From Planctomycetota bacterium (lineage in GTDB: Bacteria; Planctomycetota; UBA1135; UBA2386), in contig JACKIC010000001.1 in the NCBI GenBank assembly GCA_020638655.1, positions 1 through 64,000 on the forward strand: a DNA stretch of 64,000 nt, read 5' to 3'. Position numbers and translations under genes: made by a program. This document shows, piece after piece, positions 52,726 to 60,741 of this stretch. Position 1 is the stretch's first letter; each line of letters begins with the position of its first letter. The notes beneath the pieces were generated by a model, which worked only from the letters and a program-made list of their open reading frames with translations, made no database searches and was not told where the DNA came from.

Positions 52726-53585
52726 ACCCGAGCCGCACCTTCCTCACCCTGCTGTCGCTGTCCCTGTTGCTCCTGCCGCTGCGCGGCCAGGAGGGCGAAG
52801 ACAAGCAGGGCGACGAGACCAAGATCAAGAAGCTCAGCGAGTGGCCGACACTGTCGGCGACCGACAAGGACCGCGTCTTCGCGCTGGCGACGCAGTTCAA
52901 GAAGGACGATCCCAAGCTGCACGACGCCGCGCGACAGCAACTGATCGCGATGGGCGCCGGCGCCGTGCCGTTCCTGTTCCAGCGCGTCTCCGACCGCGCC
53001 GAGAACGAGAACAAGCAGCTGTTCGAGGTGTTCGACGCCCTGATCGAGAGCAAGCACGGCGCGCTGCTCGCGCGCGAGGTCAAGAAGCCGGTCGTCGAAC
53101 TGCGCCGCTACCTGTCGCAGCGCATGGCCCGGTTCGCCGACCCGGAGTTGCTGCCGACCCTGACCCCGCTGCGCAAGGACAAGGACGAGATCACCGCCTT
53201 CCACGCCGCGCTCGGCTGCCTCGCGCTCGGCGACGGCGACGCGCTCGGCCAGGTGATGAGCTACTCCAAGACCCATTGGCTCGAACAGGTCGACCTGATC
53301 GCCGCGGTGCTGCCGCACGCGCGGTCGGCCGAGAACGGCAACCTGGTCTTCGCCGCGATCACCAAGGCCCCCGCCGCCGACCAGATGGCCGGCCTGCGCC
53401 TGGCGCGCTACCTCGCCATCGACGACCACAAGGTCATCCTGCGCACCTACCTGGACTCCCCCGACCACGCCGTGAAGAAGGAGGCGGTCAACGTCTGCCG
53501 CGTGCTGCACGGCGAACCGCCGCTCGAGAAGCTGGACGTGTTCCAGTCGATCAAGCTGGCCAACGAGTGGAAGGCGAAGCTGTGA
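52722..53585 (+). CDS. Secreted alpha-helical repeat protein
   Basis: A 287-residue exported protein (signal about 1-23, TFLTLLSLSLLLLPLRGQ). After a charged linker the rest is helical, with HEAT-like pairs such as LHDAARQQLIAMGAGAVPFL, YLSQRMARFADPELLPTLTP and RTYLDSPDHAVKKEAVNVCR. No catalytic motif. Third gene of the operon; coupled to the SurA-like lipoprotein by a GTGA overlap. It may be a scaffold. Confidence 0.65.
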   Translation: MNPSRTFLTLLSLSLLLLPLRGQEGEDKQGDETKIKKLSEWPTLSATDKDRVFALATQFKKDDPKLHDAARQQLIAMGAGAVPFLFQRVSDRAENENKQLFEVFDALIESKHGALLAREVKKPVVELRRYLSQRMARFADPELLPTLTPLRKDKDEITAFHAALGCLALGDGDALGQVMSYSKTHWLEQVDLIAAVLPHARSAENGNLVFAAITKAPAADQMAGLRLARYLAIDDHKVILRTYLDSPDHAVKKEAVNVCRVLHGEPPLEKLDVFQSIKLANEWKAKL

Positions 53586-53593
53586 GGTCCGCC

Positions 53594-54832
53594 ATGACGA
53601 ACCGCGTGATGCTGCTGGCGGCCGCCGCCCTCCTCGCTGCGCCGCTCTCGGCGCAGAAGAACAAGGACGAGAAGTGGCGCATCGACCCGTACACGAAGAA
53701 CGAGCCGAAGGCGCTCGAGGCGGCGGGCTACGTCAACTACGGCCCGTTCCAGTTCGGCAACCTCGCCGACAAGCCCACGCAGAGCACCGAGATCGACGAC
53801 GCGCTCGAGTACGTGCAGATCCTCTGGGTCGAGACGGCGCACTTCCGGATCGGCTGCAACCTGCCCGCGTGGACCCTGCCGCAGGACATGGAGACGCGCA
53901 CCAAGATCCGCACCGAGCTCGAGCGGCTGCAGCAGAAGATCCCGTCGATCAACCCCAAGACGCGCGTGCTCGACCCGTGGCTGCGCCTGCACCTCTCGGC
54001 GCAGCGGCTCGAGGACATCTACGCCGACGTGCAGGACCTGTTCGGCGTCAAGGACGCGGACTTCCCCGCCGACGCGAGCAAGGTGATCCGCCAGCCCGGC
54101 GCGCGGTACATGGGTTTCGGCCCGTACCTCGGCATGAAGGACAAGTACACGGTGGTGATGTTCGAGAAGCTCGGACCCTACCGTCAGTACCTCAAGGACT
54201 TCATCGGCCGCGACACCAAGTTCCCGCAGCGGTGGCACTTCAAGGAGACCGGCTCGATCATGTTTGCGGTCTCGACCGAGTGCGACGGCGGCAACCTCAA
54301 GCACGACACCGCGATCCACTGCGCGCTCGCATTCAACGTCGGCCAGAACCTGCTCGACGGCTTCCGCTCGTACACCTACGACCTGCCGGTCTGGATCCGC
54401 GAGGGCTGGAGCCACTGGCTGCTGCGGCGCGTCGACCCGAAGTGGAACCAGTTCGACCAACAGGAAGGCGGCGTCGCCGACATGAAGAAGGTCACCAACT
54501 GGGCGCCCTACGTGCGCAACCTGGTGACCGCGTCGAATCCCAAGTTCGCGCCGTTCAGCGAGGCCTACGCGTGGCGCGACTTCGGCAACCTGACCTTCAA
54601 CGACCACGCCGCGATCTGGTCGCGCATGGACTTCCTGATGTCGCAGGGCAAGGAGAAGTGGCAGAAGTTCCTGTTCGCGGTCAAGGGCCGCGTCGACGAG
54701 AACTGGTACGCCGACCAGACCGACCTCGTCGGCGCGACGCGAGACGCGCTGCGCGACGCCTACGGCATCAACGTGCTCGACTTCGACCGCAAGTGGAGCG
54801 AGTGGGTCAAGGCGACCTACCCCAGCAAGTGA
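53594..54832 (+). CDS. Secreted degenerate gluzincin-like protein
   Basis: A 412-residue exported protein (signal about 1-20, MLLAAAALLAAPLSAQ). The region 230-290 reads like a gluzincin peptidase core: KHDTAIHCALAFNVGQNLLD with His237 and His242, then DLPVWIREGWSHWLLRRVD, which matches the LPxWlxEGlA segment carrying the third zinc ligand. HExxH is replaced by DTAIH, so zinc peptidase activity is doubtful. The ATG at 53594 is preferred to a GTG at 53582 overlapping the previous stop. Fourth and last gene of the operon. Confidence 0.6.
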   Translation: MTNRVMLLAAAALLAAPLSAQKNKDEKWRIDPYTKNEPKALEAAGYVNYGPFQFGNLADKPTQSTEIDDALEYVQILWVETAHFRIGCNLPAWTLPQDMETRTKIRTELERLQQKIPSINPKTRVLDPWLRLHLSAQRLEDIYADVQDLFGVKDADFPADASKVIRQPGARYMGFGPYLGMKDKYTVVMFEKLGPYRQYLKDFIGRDTKFPQRWHFKETGSIMFAVSTECDGGNLKHDTAIHCALAFNVGQNLLDGFRSYTYDLPVWIREGWSHWLLRRVDPKWNQFDQQEGGVADMKKVTNWAPYVRNLVTASNPKFAPFSEAYAWRDFGNLTFNDHAAIWSRMDFLMSQGKEKWQKFLFAVKGRVDENWYADQTDLVGATRDALRDAYGINVLDFDRKWSEWVKATYPSK

Positions 54833-54848
54833 CGGCCGGGAACGGCCG
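54833..54848. terminator. Tetraloop hairpin between convergent genes
   Basis: CGGCCG (54833-54838), loop GGAA, CGGCCG (54843-54848). The stem begins at the first base after the operon's stop codon and lies six bases from the stop of the leftward gene. Confidence 0.45.
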
Positions 54849-54854
54849 CGGCGC

Positions 54855-55559
54855 TCAGCTGGGGTCCCACAGGATGAACTTGTAGACCGGCAGCAGCGCC
54901 AGCAGCGAGGTGCGCACCCAGGCCTCGGCCTCGACCCCCATGTCGACCGCGTCCTCCTTGGGCAGCTGTCGCTGGATGTGCAGCCAGTGGTTGCCCGGCG
55001 TGTAGAACTCGAGCACCTCCTTGACGTCGGCCGGCTTGATCACCGAGCACCAGTTGTCCTTCTTCCAGTCGTGCAGCTTGAGGTGGAAACCCGCGGGCAG
55101 CGCGCGCAGCAGCTGACAGAACTCGGCCAGCACGGCGTCGTCGCTGCGCAGCTTCTTCTTCAGGTTCTCGCCGTCCCACCACGCCTGCGGGTGGATGCGC
55201 AGCGCCGCCTCGACGATCTGGTCGTCGATGCAGACCTCGAGCACCGTCTGGATGTAGTGCGTCTCGGCGTCCTTGCCGAGCGCCTCGCCGAAGAACGAGG
55301 CGAGCTTCTTGCGCTCCTTGGCGCCGCGGCAGAGATACGCGCGCTGCTCGCGGACCCGGTAGCTGTTGAACGTGTAGGGGTGGTGCAGCCCGGCCTGCGC
55401 CGACAGGTCGACCCCCAAGCCCTTGGCCTCCTTGCCGGTCGCGTCCACCATCGCCTTGAGCTTGCGCCGCACGGCCAGCCGCAGCGCGTTGTACTCGGGG
55501 TCGTCCTGACGGTGCCGTTCGTAGGCCTTGAAGTCGCGTTCGAGGAATGCTTCGGACAT
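54855..55559 (-). CDS. Unknown cytoplasmic protein, divergent pair member
   Basis: A 234-residue protein, mixed alpha/beta, without signal peptide. It is rich in Lys, His and Trp: YNALRLAVRRKLKAMVDATG, HHPYTFNSYRVREQRAYLCR, IHPQAWWDGENLKKKLRSDD and FHLKLHDWKKDNWCSVIKPA. I do not recognise a family. It shares a 101-base spacer with the lipoprotein gene at 55661; almost all of that spacer is one palindrome, so the two genes have near-identical upstream sequences and should be co-regulated. The ATG at 55559 is chosen because the palindrome would otherwise be translated. Confidence 0.6.
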   Translation of the reverse strand: MSEAFLERDFKAYERHRQDDPEYNALRLAVRRKLKAMVDATGKEAKGLGVDLSAQAGLHHPYTFNSYRVREQRAYLCRGAKERKKLASFFGEALGKDAETHYIQTVLEVCIDDQIVEAALRIHPQAWWDGENLKKKLRSDDAVLAEFCQLLRALPAGFHLKLHDWKKDNWCSVIKPADVKEVLEFYTPGNHWLHIQRQLPKEDAVDMGVEAEAWVRTSLLALLPVYKFILWDPS

Positions 55560-55566
55560 GGGTCGG

Positions 55567-55658
55567 CGGGAGGGTACCGAACCGGGTACACACGACAACC
55601 TATCTGCTGCCCTGGCGGCAGATAGGTTGTCGTGTGTACCCGGTTCGGTACCCTCCCG
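55567..55658. promoter_or_regulatory. Near-perfect 92-bp palindrome; mirror-image divergent promoter
   Basis: Positions 55567-55607 and 55618-55658 are perfect 41-base reverse complements. The inner ten bases are also complementary except one T/G position (55608/55617) and the central pair. Each arm carries TTGTCG and, 16 bases later, TACCCT (plus: 55627-55632 and 55649-55654; minus: 55593-55598 and 55571-55576), placing the expected 5' ends at or a few bases before the ATGs at 55661 and 55559. It may serve as a symmetrical bidirectional promoter, a regulator site, or a cruciform. Confidence 0.75.
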
Positions 55659-55660
55659 AC

Positions 55661-56479
55661 ATGCGCGGCGCGTCCCTCCTGTTGGCTGGTGCCCTCCTCG
55701 GTGGTTGCAGTTCGACGACGTTCGCCGAGCCGCGGCTGCTGGTGTCGCCCTACATGGCGATCTACCAGGTGCGCGGCGAGACCGGCATGCAGTCGCAACC
55801 GGTGCCGAACGGGCCGATCCAGAACAACCCGCCGCAGTCGATGCGCACGTTCGGCCAGGATCGCCACGACGAGAACCCCGGCCTGCGGCTCGACCTCGGC
55901 GACGGCTTCGCCGGCGTGCGCCTCGACTACTACAAGATGGACATGTACTCGTCGCGCAAGGGCGTGCTCGGCGCGGACTGGGGCGCGCTGCAGATGAACG
56001 ACCTGGTGCGCATGGAGATCCAGATGGACGAGTTCCGCCTGGGCTACCTCGAGAACATCTACGACACCAAGACCGAGTGGCGCGGCTCGCCGCTCACCTT
56101 CCGCGTCGCCGCCGGCGGCGTGATCTCGCACCGCACCATGGCGATGCGAGGGCGCACCGACGACGGCATGCGCCGCCAGGACGCGCACCCCGAGGGCGAG
56201 AACTTCTATCCCGCGGCGCGCGCCCGGGCGACGTGGCGCGACTTCAGCTTCGACGTCGACTACGCGATCTCGCCGGGGCTCAGCCTCAGCGGCGACTTCA
56301 CCGACACCCTGCAGGACATGGAGTTCCGCCTCAGCTACGCGGTGCCGCTGCGGGACATGACGTTCTTCGCTGGCTTCCGCTACAGCCAGATGCCCGCGGA
56401 AGGCAACTCGGGGCCGTTCCAGTACGACGCCGACCTGACCGTCGACGGCTACCAGCTGGGCCTGCAGATCGTCTTCTGA
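55661..56479 (+). CDS. Outer-membrane-type lipoprotein, beta-strand rich
   Basis: A 272-residue protein with a canonical lipobox LGGC (Cys at about 15). The mature part is made of alternating amphipathic strands (GLRLDLGDGFAGVRLDYYKM, EFRLGYLENIYD, LTFRVAAGGVISH, FSFDVDYAISPGLSLSG, DMEFRLSYAVPLRDMTFFAG) and ends GYQLGLQIVF, a terminal-Phe pattern of outer-membrane barrels. Eight to ten strands are likely. Function unknown. The ATG at 55661 is three bases beyond the palindrome and six after TACCCT, so translation may be leaderless. Confidence 0.65.
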   Translation: MRGASLLLAGALLGGCSSTTFAEPRLLVSPYMAIYQVRGETGMQSQPVPNGPIQNNPPQSMRTFGQDRHDENPGLRLDLGDGFAGVRLDYYKMDMYSSRKGVLGADWGALQMNDLVRMEIQMDEFRLGYLENIYDTKTEWRGSPLTFRVAAGGVISHRTMAMRGRTDDGMRRQDAHPEGENFYPAARARATWRDFSFDVDYAISPGLSLSGDFTDTLQDMEFRLSYAVPLRDMTFFAGFRYSQMPAEGNSGPFQYDADLTVDGYQLGLQIVF

Positions 56480-56503
56480 GCCGAGCCCGAGAGCCCCGGC
56501 TCA
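56477..56503. terminator. Stop-codon palindrome between lipoprotein and dacB-like gene
   Basis: TGAGCCG (56477-56483) and CGGCTCA (56497-56503) are perfect complements around 13 bases. The TGA of the plus gene and the TGA of the minus gene form the outer ends of the stem. Confidence 0.4.
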
Positions 56504-57937
56504 CCAACCAGCGAGCACCGCCAACCGCTGCACGAACGCGTCGATCGCGGCCTTCGCCTCGTCGTCCGAACAGGTGAAGTCGTTGAGCATCACCGAGAAC
56601 ACCAGCGGCGGCGCCGCGGGATCCCGGCGCTCGACGTAGCCCGACAGACAGACGACCCGCGAGATGTAGCCGGTCTTGGCGTGCACGTGACCGTGCGCCG
56701 GCCCGTCGAGGAAGCGCTTGCGCAGCGTGCCGCTGTGACCACCGATCGGCAGCCCGGCGACGAACGCGTCGCGGTGCGGCGACCGCAACATGGCGCCCAG
56801 CAGGTCGGCGAGCTGCCGGGGTTTGACCAGGTTGCGCCGCGACAGGCCCGAACCGTCCGCCAACACCATGCCGGCCGGTTCGACGCCGAGCTGCTCGAGC
56901 ACCGCCTTGGCGTGCCGTTCGCTGCCCGCCGTCGAACCGTCGCCGGTGCATTGCCGCGCCGACCAGCGCCACACCTGCTCGGCATAGAGGTTGTCGCTGT
57001 TGGTGAGCAGCGGTTGCAGGATGGCGGCGAGCGACGGCGAGTCGTGCGACGCCACCTGCCTGGCCCCGGGGCCGGCGATGCCCGCGGCGGCCTCACCGTC
57101 CACTTCGATGCCCTGGGCGCGCAACACCTCGACGAACGTCACCGCCGCGGCTCGCGCAGGATCGGCGACCGTGACGAACAGTCGCTGTTCGCGGGCGTCG
57201 GCCGCGATCGCGCCAGCGACCTGCACGTCCGGCAGGCCGAGGCGGCGGTGCGCGACCAGCTTCGTCGCGGTCCCCGCCGCCGACTGTTCGACGGCAACCT
57301 CGAGAGCGCCGCACCGCGGCCTCGCGACGACGTTCGGGGCGCCGTCCTGCCCCGGACCCACGGTCACGACGACGACGTTGCCGCCGCAGTTCAGGCCGCC
57401 GAACGGCGCGGCGTAGTCCTCGTCGAGATAGTCCCACTGCCAGCCGAGCCCGCGCGCTTCTTCGCCCTGCCAGGAACCGTCGCCGAGCACCCTGCCGGCG
57501 ACGCGTCGGATGCCGAGCTGTCGCAGCGCCTGCGCGAAGGTGACCAGCGGCGTGCCCGGCCAGCTCTCCTGGTTGAACGTCGGATCGCCGTGCCCGCGCA
57601 GGATCACGTCGCCGTGCAGGGTCCCGTCGCGGACCTCGCCGTCGATCAGCAGCGTCGTCGCCGCGGTGGCCTCGGGGCCGAGCGCCGTCAGCGCCACGGC
57701 GCTGCTGATCAGCTTCATGTTCGACGCGGTGGCGAAGCCGCGATCGGCGTCGTTGGCCGCCAGCACCTCGCCGCTCGCGGGGTCGACGACGACCACCCCG
57801 ACGCGCCCGCCGCGCAGCTCCGGACGCGCGACCAGTTCGGCCAGCGCCGGACCGAGCGGCCCCGCGGACCCCTGTGGCGCGACGCAGGCCGCGAGGCAGA
57901 GGCCGAGCAACGCCCAGGACTGCGCGCGCCTGCTCAT
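56501..57937 (-). CDS. dacB: D-alanyl-D-alanine carboxypeptidase/endopeptidase (PBP4, S13 family)
   Basis: A 478-residue penicillin-binding protein of peptidoglycan maturation. Active-site motifs are Ser72-x-x-Lys75 in TASNMKL, SDN at 314-316 and KTG at 421-423. The 150-200 residue insertion between the first two motifs is typical of class C PBP4. The signal ends LAAC (Cys18), so it may be a lipoprotein. The family name is clear, while carboxypeptidase and endopeptidase roles cannot be separated. The ATG at 57937 overlaps the FG-GAP gene's stop (ATGA). It indicates a peptidoglycan-containing wall. Confidence 0.92.
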   Translation of the reverse strand: MSRRAQSWALLGLCLAACVAPQGSAGPLGPALAELVARPELRGGRVGVVVVDPASGEVLAANDADRGFATASNMKLISSAVALTALGPEATAATTLLIDGEVRDGTLHGDVILRGHGDPTFNQESWPGTPLVTFAQALRQLGIRRVAGRVLGDGSWQGEEARGLGWQWDYLDEDYAAPFGGLNCGGNVVVVTVGPGQDGAPNVVARPRCGALEVAVEQSAAGTATKLVAHRRLGLPDVQVAGAIAADAREQRLFVTVADPARAAAVTFVEVLRAQGIEVDGEAAAGIAGPGARQVASHDSPSLAAILQPLLTNSDNLYAEQVWRWSARQCTGDGSTAGSERHAKAVLEQLGVEPAGMVLADGSGLSRRNLVKPRQLADLLGAMLRSPHRDAFVAGLPIGGHSGTLRKRFLDGPAHGHVHAKTGYISRVVCLSGYVERRDPAAPPLVFSVMLNDFTCSDDEAKAAIDAFVQRLAVLAGW

Positions 57938-59469
57938 TGCTGCACGGTGCAGATCAGGCCGATCGAGCTGCTGATCCCCTGCGACGAGCTGGCACAGGTC
58001 CCCGGAACGACGCCCTGCCACAGCGTCTGCACGTAGACCGGCAGCCCCACGAGGCCGGGGTCGTTCGGCACCGGCCGCGGCAGCACGGCGCGGCCGAGCG
58101 CGTCGGTGAAGACCAGCTCGGTGTTCACGAAGCCGAGCCCGATGTGCAGCAGCACGCCGATGCCGAACGGATCGCTGCCGGCGACGTCCTCGGGCCCACC
58201 CTGCAGCAGGAAGCCGAAGGTGCTGCGCGGCGCGTTGGTCACCGTGTAGGCGAATTCGAGATTGCCCAGGCGCGGACTGCCGTTGGCCCACATGCCGATG
58301 CGTCCGGCGCAGTCCGGCGTGCCTACGCCGTAGTTCGACAGTCCGGCCGGCGCCGCGCGCCGACCGCTCGACACCGCGACCTCGGCGGCACCGGTGGCGC
58401 AAAGCACTTCGCAGCGCCCGTCGCCGCCGATGTCGTGCGCGGCGACCGAACGCGTGACGGCAGCGCCGCCGCCGAGCAGCTCGCTGCCGCGCCACACCAC
58501 GCCCTGACCGAACACCACCTCGATCTGCGCGCCGCCGGCCGCGGCGACGTCGAGCCAGCCGTCGCCGTCGAAGTCGCCGACCGCGAGGCTCTCGACCGAC
58601 CCGCCGCTCAGCGCAGCCGCGTCGATGGTCGCGAAGCTGCCGTGGCCATCACCGTGCAGCAACAGCAGCTCCCCGGTGGTCGCGCTGACGGCCGTCAGGT
58701 CGAGCACGCCGTCGTCGTCGAAGTCGCCCACCGCCAGGACCCCGGCCTGATTGCCGATGCTGCTGACCACCGCCGGCAGGAACGCGCCGCCGCCGGCGCT
58801 GCGCCAGACGTCGACGCGCGCCCCGCCGACACCGGCCGTGGCCAGGTCGACGCGACCGTCGCGGTCGAAGTCCCCGCAGACCAACGCGGCCGGCAGGTAG
58901 CCGAGCGCGAACACCTGCGGCGTAGCGAAGGAACCGGCGCCGTTGCCCGCGAACACCGCGAACTCCGCCGCCGACCGGCTGGACGCGACGAGGTCGACGA
59001 GACCGTCGCCGGTCACGTCGGCGAGCAGCACCTTGCGCGCGGGCCACGGCAGCGTCGCGACGACCGGCGGCTGGAAGCTGCCGTCGCCGTTGCCGAGCAT
59101 CACCGCGTAGTCGTCGCCCGCGCCACTCGCGGCCACCAGGTCGAGCTTGCGGTCCAGGTCGAGATCGGCGATGGCGATCGCGGCCACCCCACCGATCGAA
59201 GCCGTCGCGACCCCGGGAGCGAGGCTGCCGGCGCCGTCGCCGCGCAGCACGCCGATGCGGCCCAACGCCGCGTCGGCGACCACGACGTCGGGGTGACCGT
59301 CGCGGTCGAGGTCGGCGATCACGAGGCTGTCGGCGGTCGCGCCGTTGGTCGGCACGCCGATCGGGACACCGAAGTTGGGGGCGGCGCTGCCGCCCGAACT
59401 GCCGCTACAGGCAGCGGCGAACGGGAGCAGCAGGATGGCGAGGATGCAGGCCGTGGTGCGGGGCGTCAT
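57934..59469 (-). CDS. FG-GAP/VCBS-repeat lipoprotein with recurring C-terminal module
   Basis: A 511-residue exported protein (lipobox AAAC, Cys at about 21). Residues about 45-370 hold six to seven FG-GAP/VCBS repeats with calcium-type DxDxDGxxD loops: ADLDRDGHPDVVVAD, ADLDLDRKLDLVAAS, ADVTGDGLVDLVASS, GDFDRDGRVDLATAG, GDFDDDGVLDLTAVS and GDFDGDGWLDVAAAG. They should form an integrin-like propeller. Residues about 385-511 form the C-terminal module (YGVGTPDCAGRIG to PVPNDPGLVGLPVYVQTLW). TAGGAT lies ten bases before the ATG at 59469. It is co-transcribed with dacB. Confidence 0.85.
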   Translation of the reverse strand: MTPRTTACILAILLLPFAAACSGSSGGSAAPNFGVPIGVPTNGATADSLVIADLDRDGHPDVVVADAALGRIGVLRGDGAGSLAPGVATASIGGVAAIAIADLDLDRKLDLVAASGAGDDYAVMLGNGDGSFQPPVVATLPWPARKVLLADVTGDGLVDLVASSRSAAEFAVFAGNGAGSFATPQVFALGYLPAALVCGDFDRDGRVDLATAGVGGARVDVWRSAGGGAFLPAVVSSIGNQAGVLAVGDFDDDGVLDLTAVSATTGELLLLHGDGHGSFATIDAAALSGGSVESLAVGDFDGDGWLDVAAAGGAQIEVVFGQGVVWRGSELLGGGAAVTRSVAAHDIGGDGRCEVLCATGAAEVAVSSGRRAAPAGLSNYGVGTPDCAGRIGMWANGSPRLGNLEFAYTVTNAPRSTFGFLLQGGPEDVAGSDPFGIGVLLHIGLGFVNTELVFTDALGRAVLPRPVPNDPGLVGLPVYVQTLWQGVVPGTCASSSQGISSSIGLICTVQQ

Positions 59470-59797
59470 GTGGCGACGGATCCTAGCGACCCGCGCCACC
59501 ACTTCGACCCTGCATCGGCCAGAGCAGCTGCAAGCGACCGACGCGCGTGAACAGACCGCCGGTCGAACCGCCGACGCCGTTCGGGCCGCTCGCGCAACCG
59601 CGGCGGCGCGTCACCGAGGTCGCTGACAGCCGTGTCGGTCAACGCGTTGCGCACCGGGGGTAGGCGGCGACGTCCGACTTGTGGTTGCCGATCGCGCACG
59701 CTTCGAGGCGCGATCCATCGGCGAGCGCATCCCGCGTTTCCAGCGTAAGCTGCCGCGCGACCCGCCGACCCGCCCCATCCACCCACGTCCCGACACG
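59470..59797. other. Non-coding divergent spacer
   Basis: This 328-base spacer separates the FG-GAP gene from the methyltransferase gene. ATCCTA (59480-59485, TAGGAT on the minus strand) is the likely -10 of the leftward gene. TAAGCT (59746-59751) is a candidate -10 of the rightward gene, 46 bases before its ATG. I see no supportable gene, tRNA or repeat in the rest. Open frames here are short and Arg/Ala-rich, as expected by chance at this GC content. Confidence 0.5.
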
Positions 59798-60631
59798 ATG
59801 AACCTCGACGAGATCCGCGCGGCACAAGAAGCATCCTGGAACCGCTTCTCGCCGGGTTGGCGCAAGTGGGACCACGTCACGATGGAGTTCCTCGCGCCGC
59901 ACGGCGAGGCGATCCTCGCGCACCTTCGACCGCAGGGCGCCATCACCGTGCTCGACGTCGCCGCGGGCACCGGCGAACCGGGCCTGTCGATCGCCCGCCG
60001 CCTCGACGGCGGCAGGGTCGTGCTCACCGACCTGGCCGACGGCATGTTGCAGGTGGCCAAGGACAAGGTCGCGACGCACGGCGTCACCAACGTCGAGTTC
60101 CATCACGCGGACGCCTGCGAACTGCCGTTCGCCGATGCGACCTTCGACGCGGTGAGCTGCCGCCTGGGGTTCATGTTCTTCCCGGACATGGCCAAAGCGG
60201 CCGCGGAGATGACGCGCGTGCTCAAGCCAGGCGGTCGCTTCGCCACCACCGTGTGGGGACCGCCCGACGCCAACTTCTGGGTCACGTGCATGATGCAGAA
60301 CATCGGCCGGCACATCGCGGTGCCGCCGCCGGAACCCGGCGCGCCGGGCATGTTCCGCTGCGCGCCCGAGGGGCTCGTCGCCGACCTGTTGCGCGCCGCG
60401 GGGCTCCGCGACGTCGTCGAGTCGGAGGTGCCGTGCCGGCTGAAGTGCAGCAGCCCCGAGGGCTACTGGCAGATGATGACCGAGGTCGCCGCGCCGTTCG
60501 TGGCCGCGCTTCGCAGCGCCGACGCGGACACGGTGGCCAGGGTCAGGGCCGACGTGATCGCCGCGGTGGGCGCGCGCCACGCCGACGGAACCATCGATGC
60601 CAGGGGCCGCGCGATCGTCGGCGTCAGGTAA
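59798..60631 (+). CDS. Class I SAM-dependent methyltransferase
   Basis: A 277-residue soluble methyltransferase with the Rossmann core of the UbiE/Methyltransf_11 group. Motif I is VLDVAAGTGEPGLSIA (about 50-65), acidic motif II is VVLTDLADGMLQVAKDK, then HADACELPFADATFDAVSC (motif III region) and ALKPGG-like MTRVLKPGGRFATTVWG. The substrate is unknown; small molecules or quinone precursors are typical. The ATG at 59798 gives the expected N-terminus. It stands alone between secreted-protein genes. Confidence 0.87.
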   Translation: MNLDEIRAAQEASWNRFSPGWRKWDHVTMEFLAPHGEAILAHLRPQGAITVLDVAAGTGEPGLSIARRLDGGRVVLTDLADGMLQVAKDKVATHGVTNVEFHHADACELPFADATFDAVSCRLGFMFFPDMAKAAAEMTRVLKPGGRFATTVWGPPDANFWVTCMMQNIGRHIAVPPPEPGAPGMFRCAPEGLVADLLRAAGLRDVVESEVPCRLKCSSPEGYWQMMTEVAAPFVAALRSADADTVARVRADVIAAVGARHADGTIDARGRAIVGVR

Positions 60632-60696
60632 CGGCGAAGCGTAGACATGCGTCCAACATAGTTCGCAGAGGCTGTCCCGAGGTGCCTGCCGTCCGG

Positions 60697-60702
60697 TACA
60701 AT
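60697..60702 (+). promoter_or_regulatory. -10 element before the subtilase-like gene
   Basis: TACAAT is the closest match to TATAAT seen in the window. It lies 39 bases before the ATG at 60742. The intervening leader is C/T-rich with no obvious ribosome site. Confidence 0.45.
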
Positions 60703-60741
60703 CTCCCGGTCCGTCTGCCCTGCCTGCCCTCTCAACACGCC

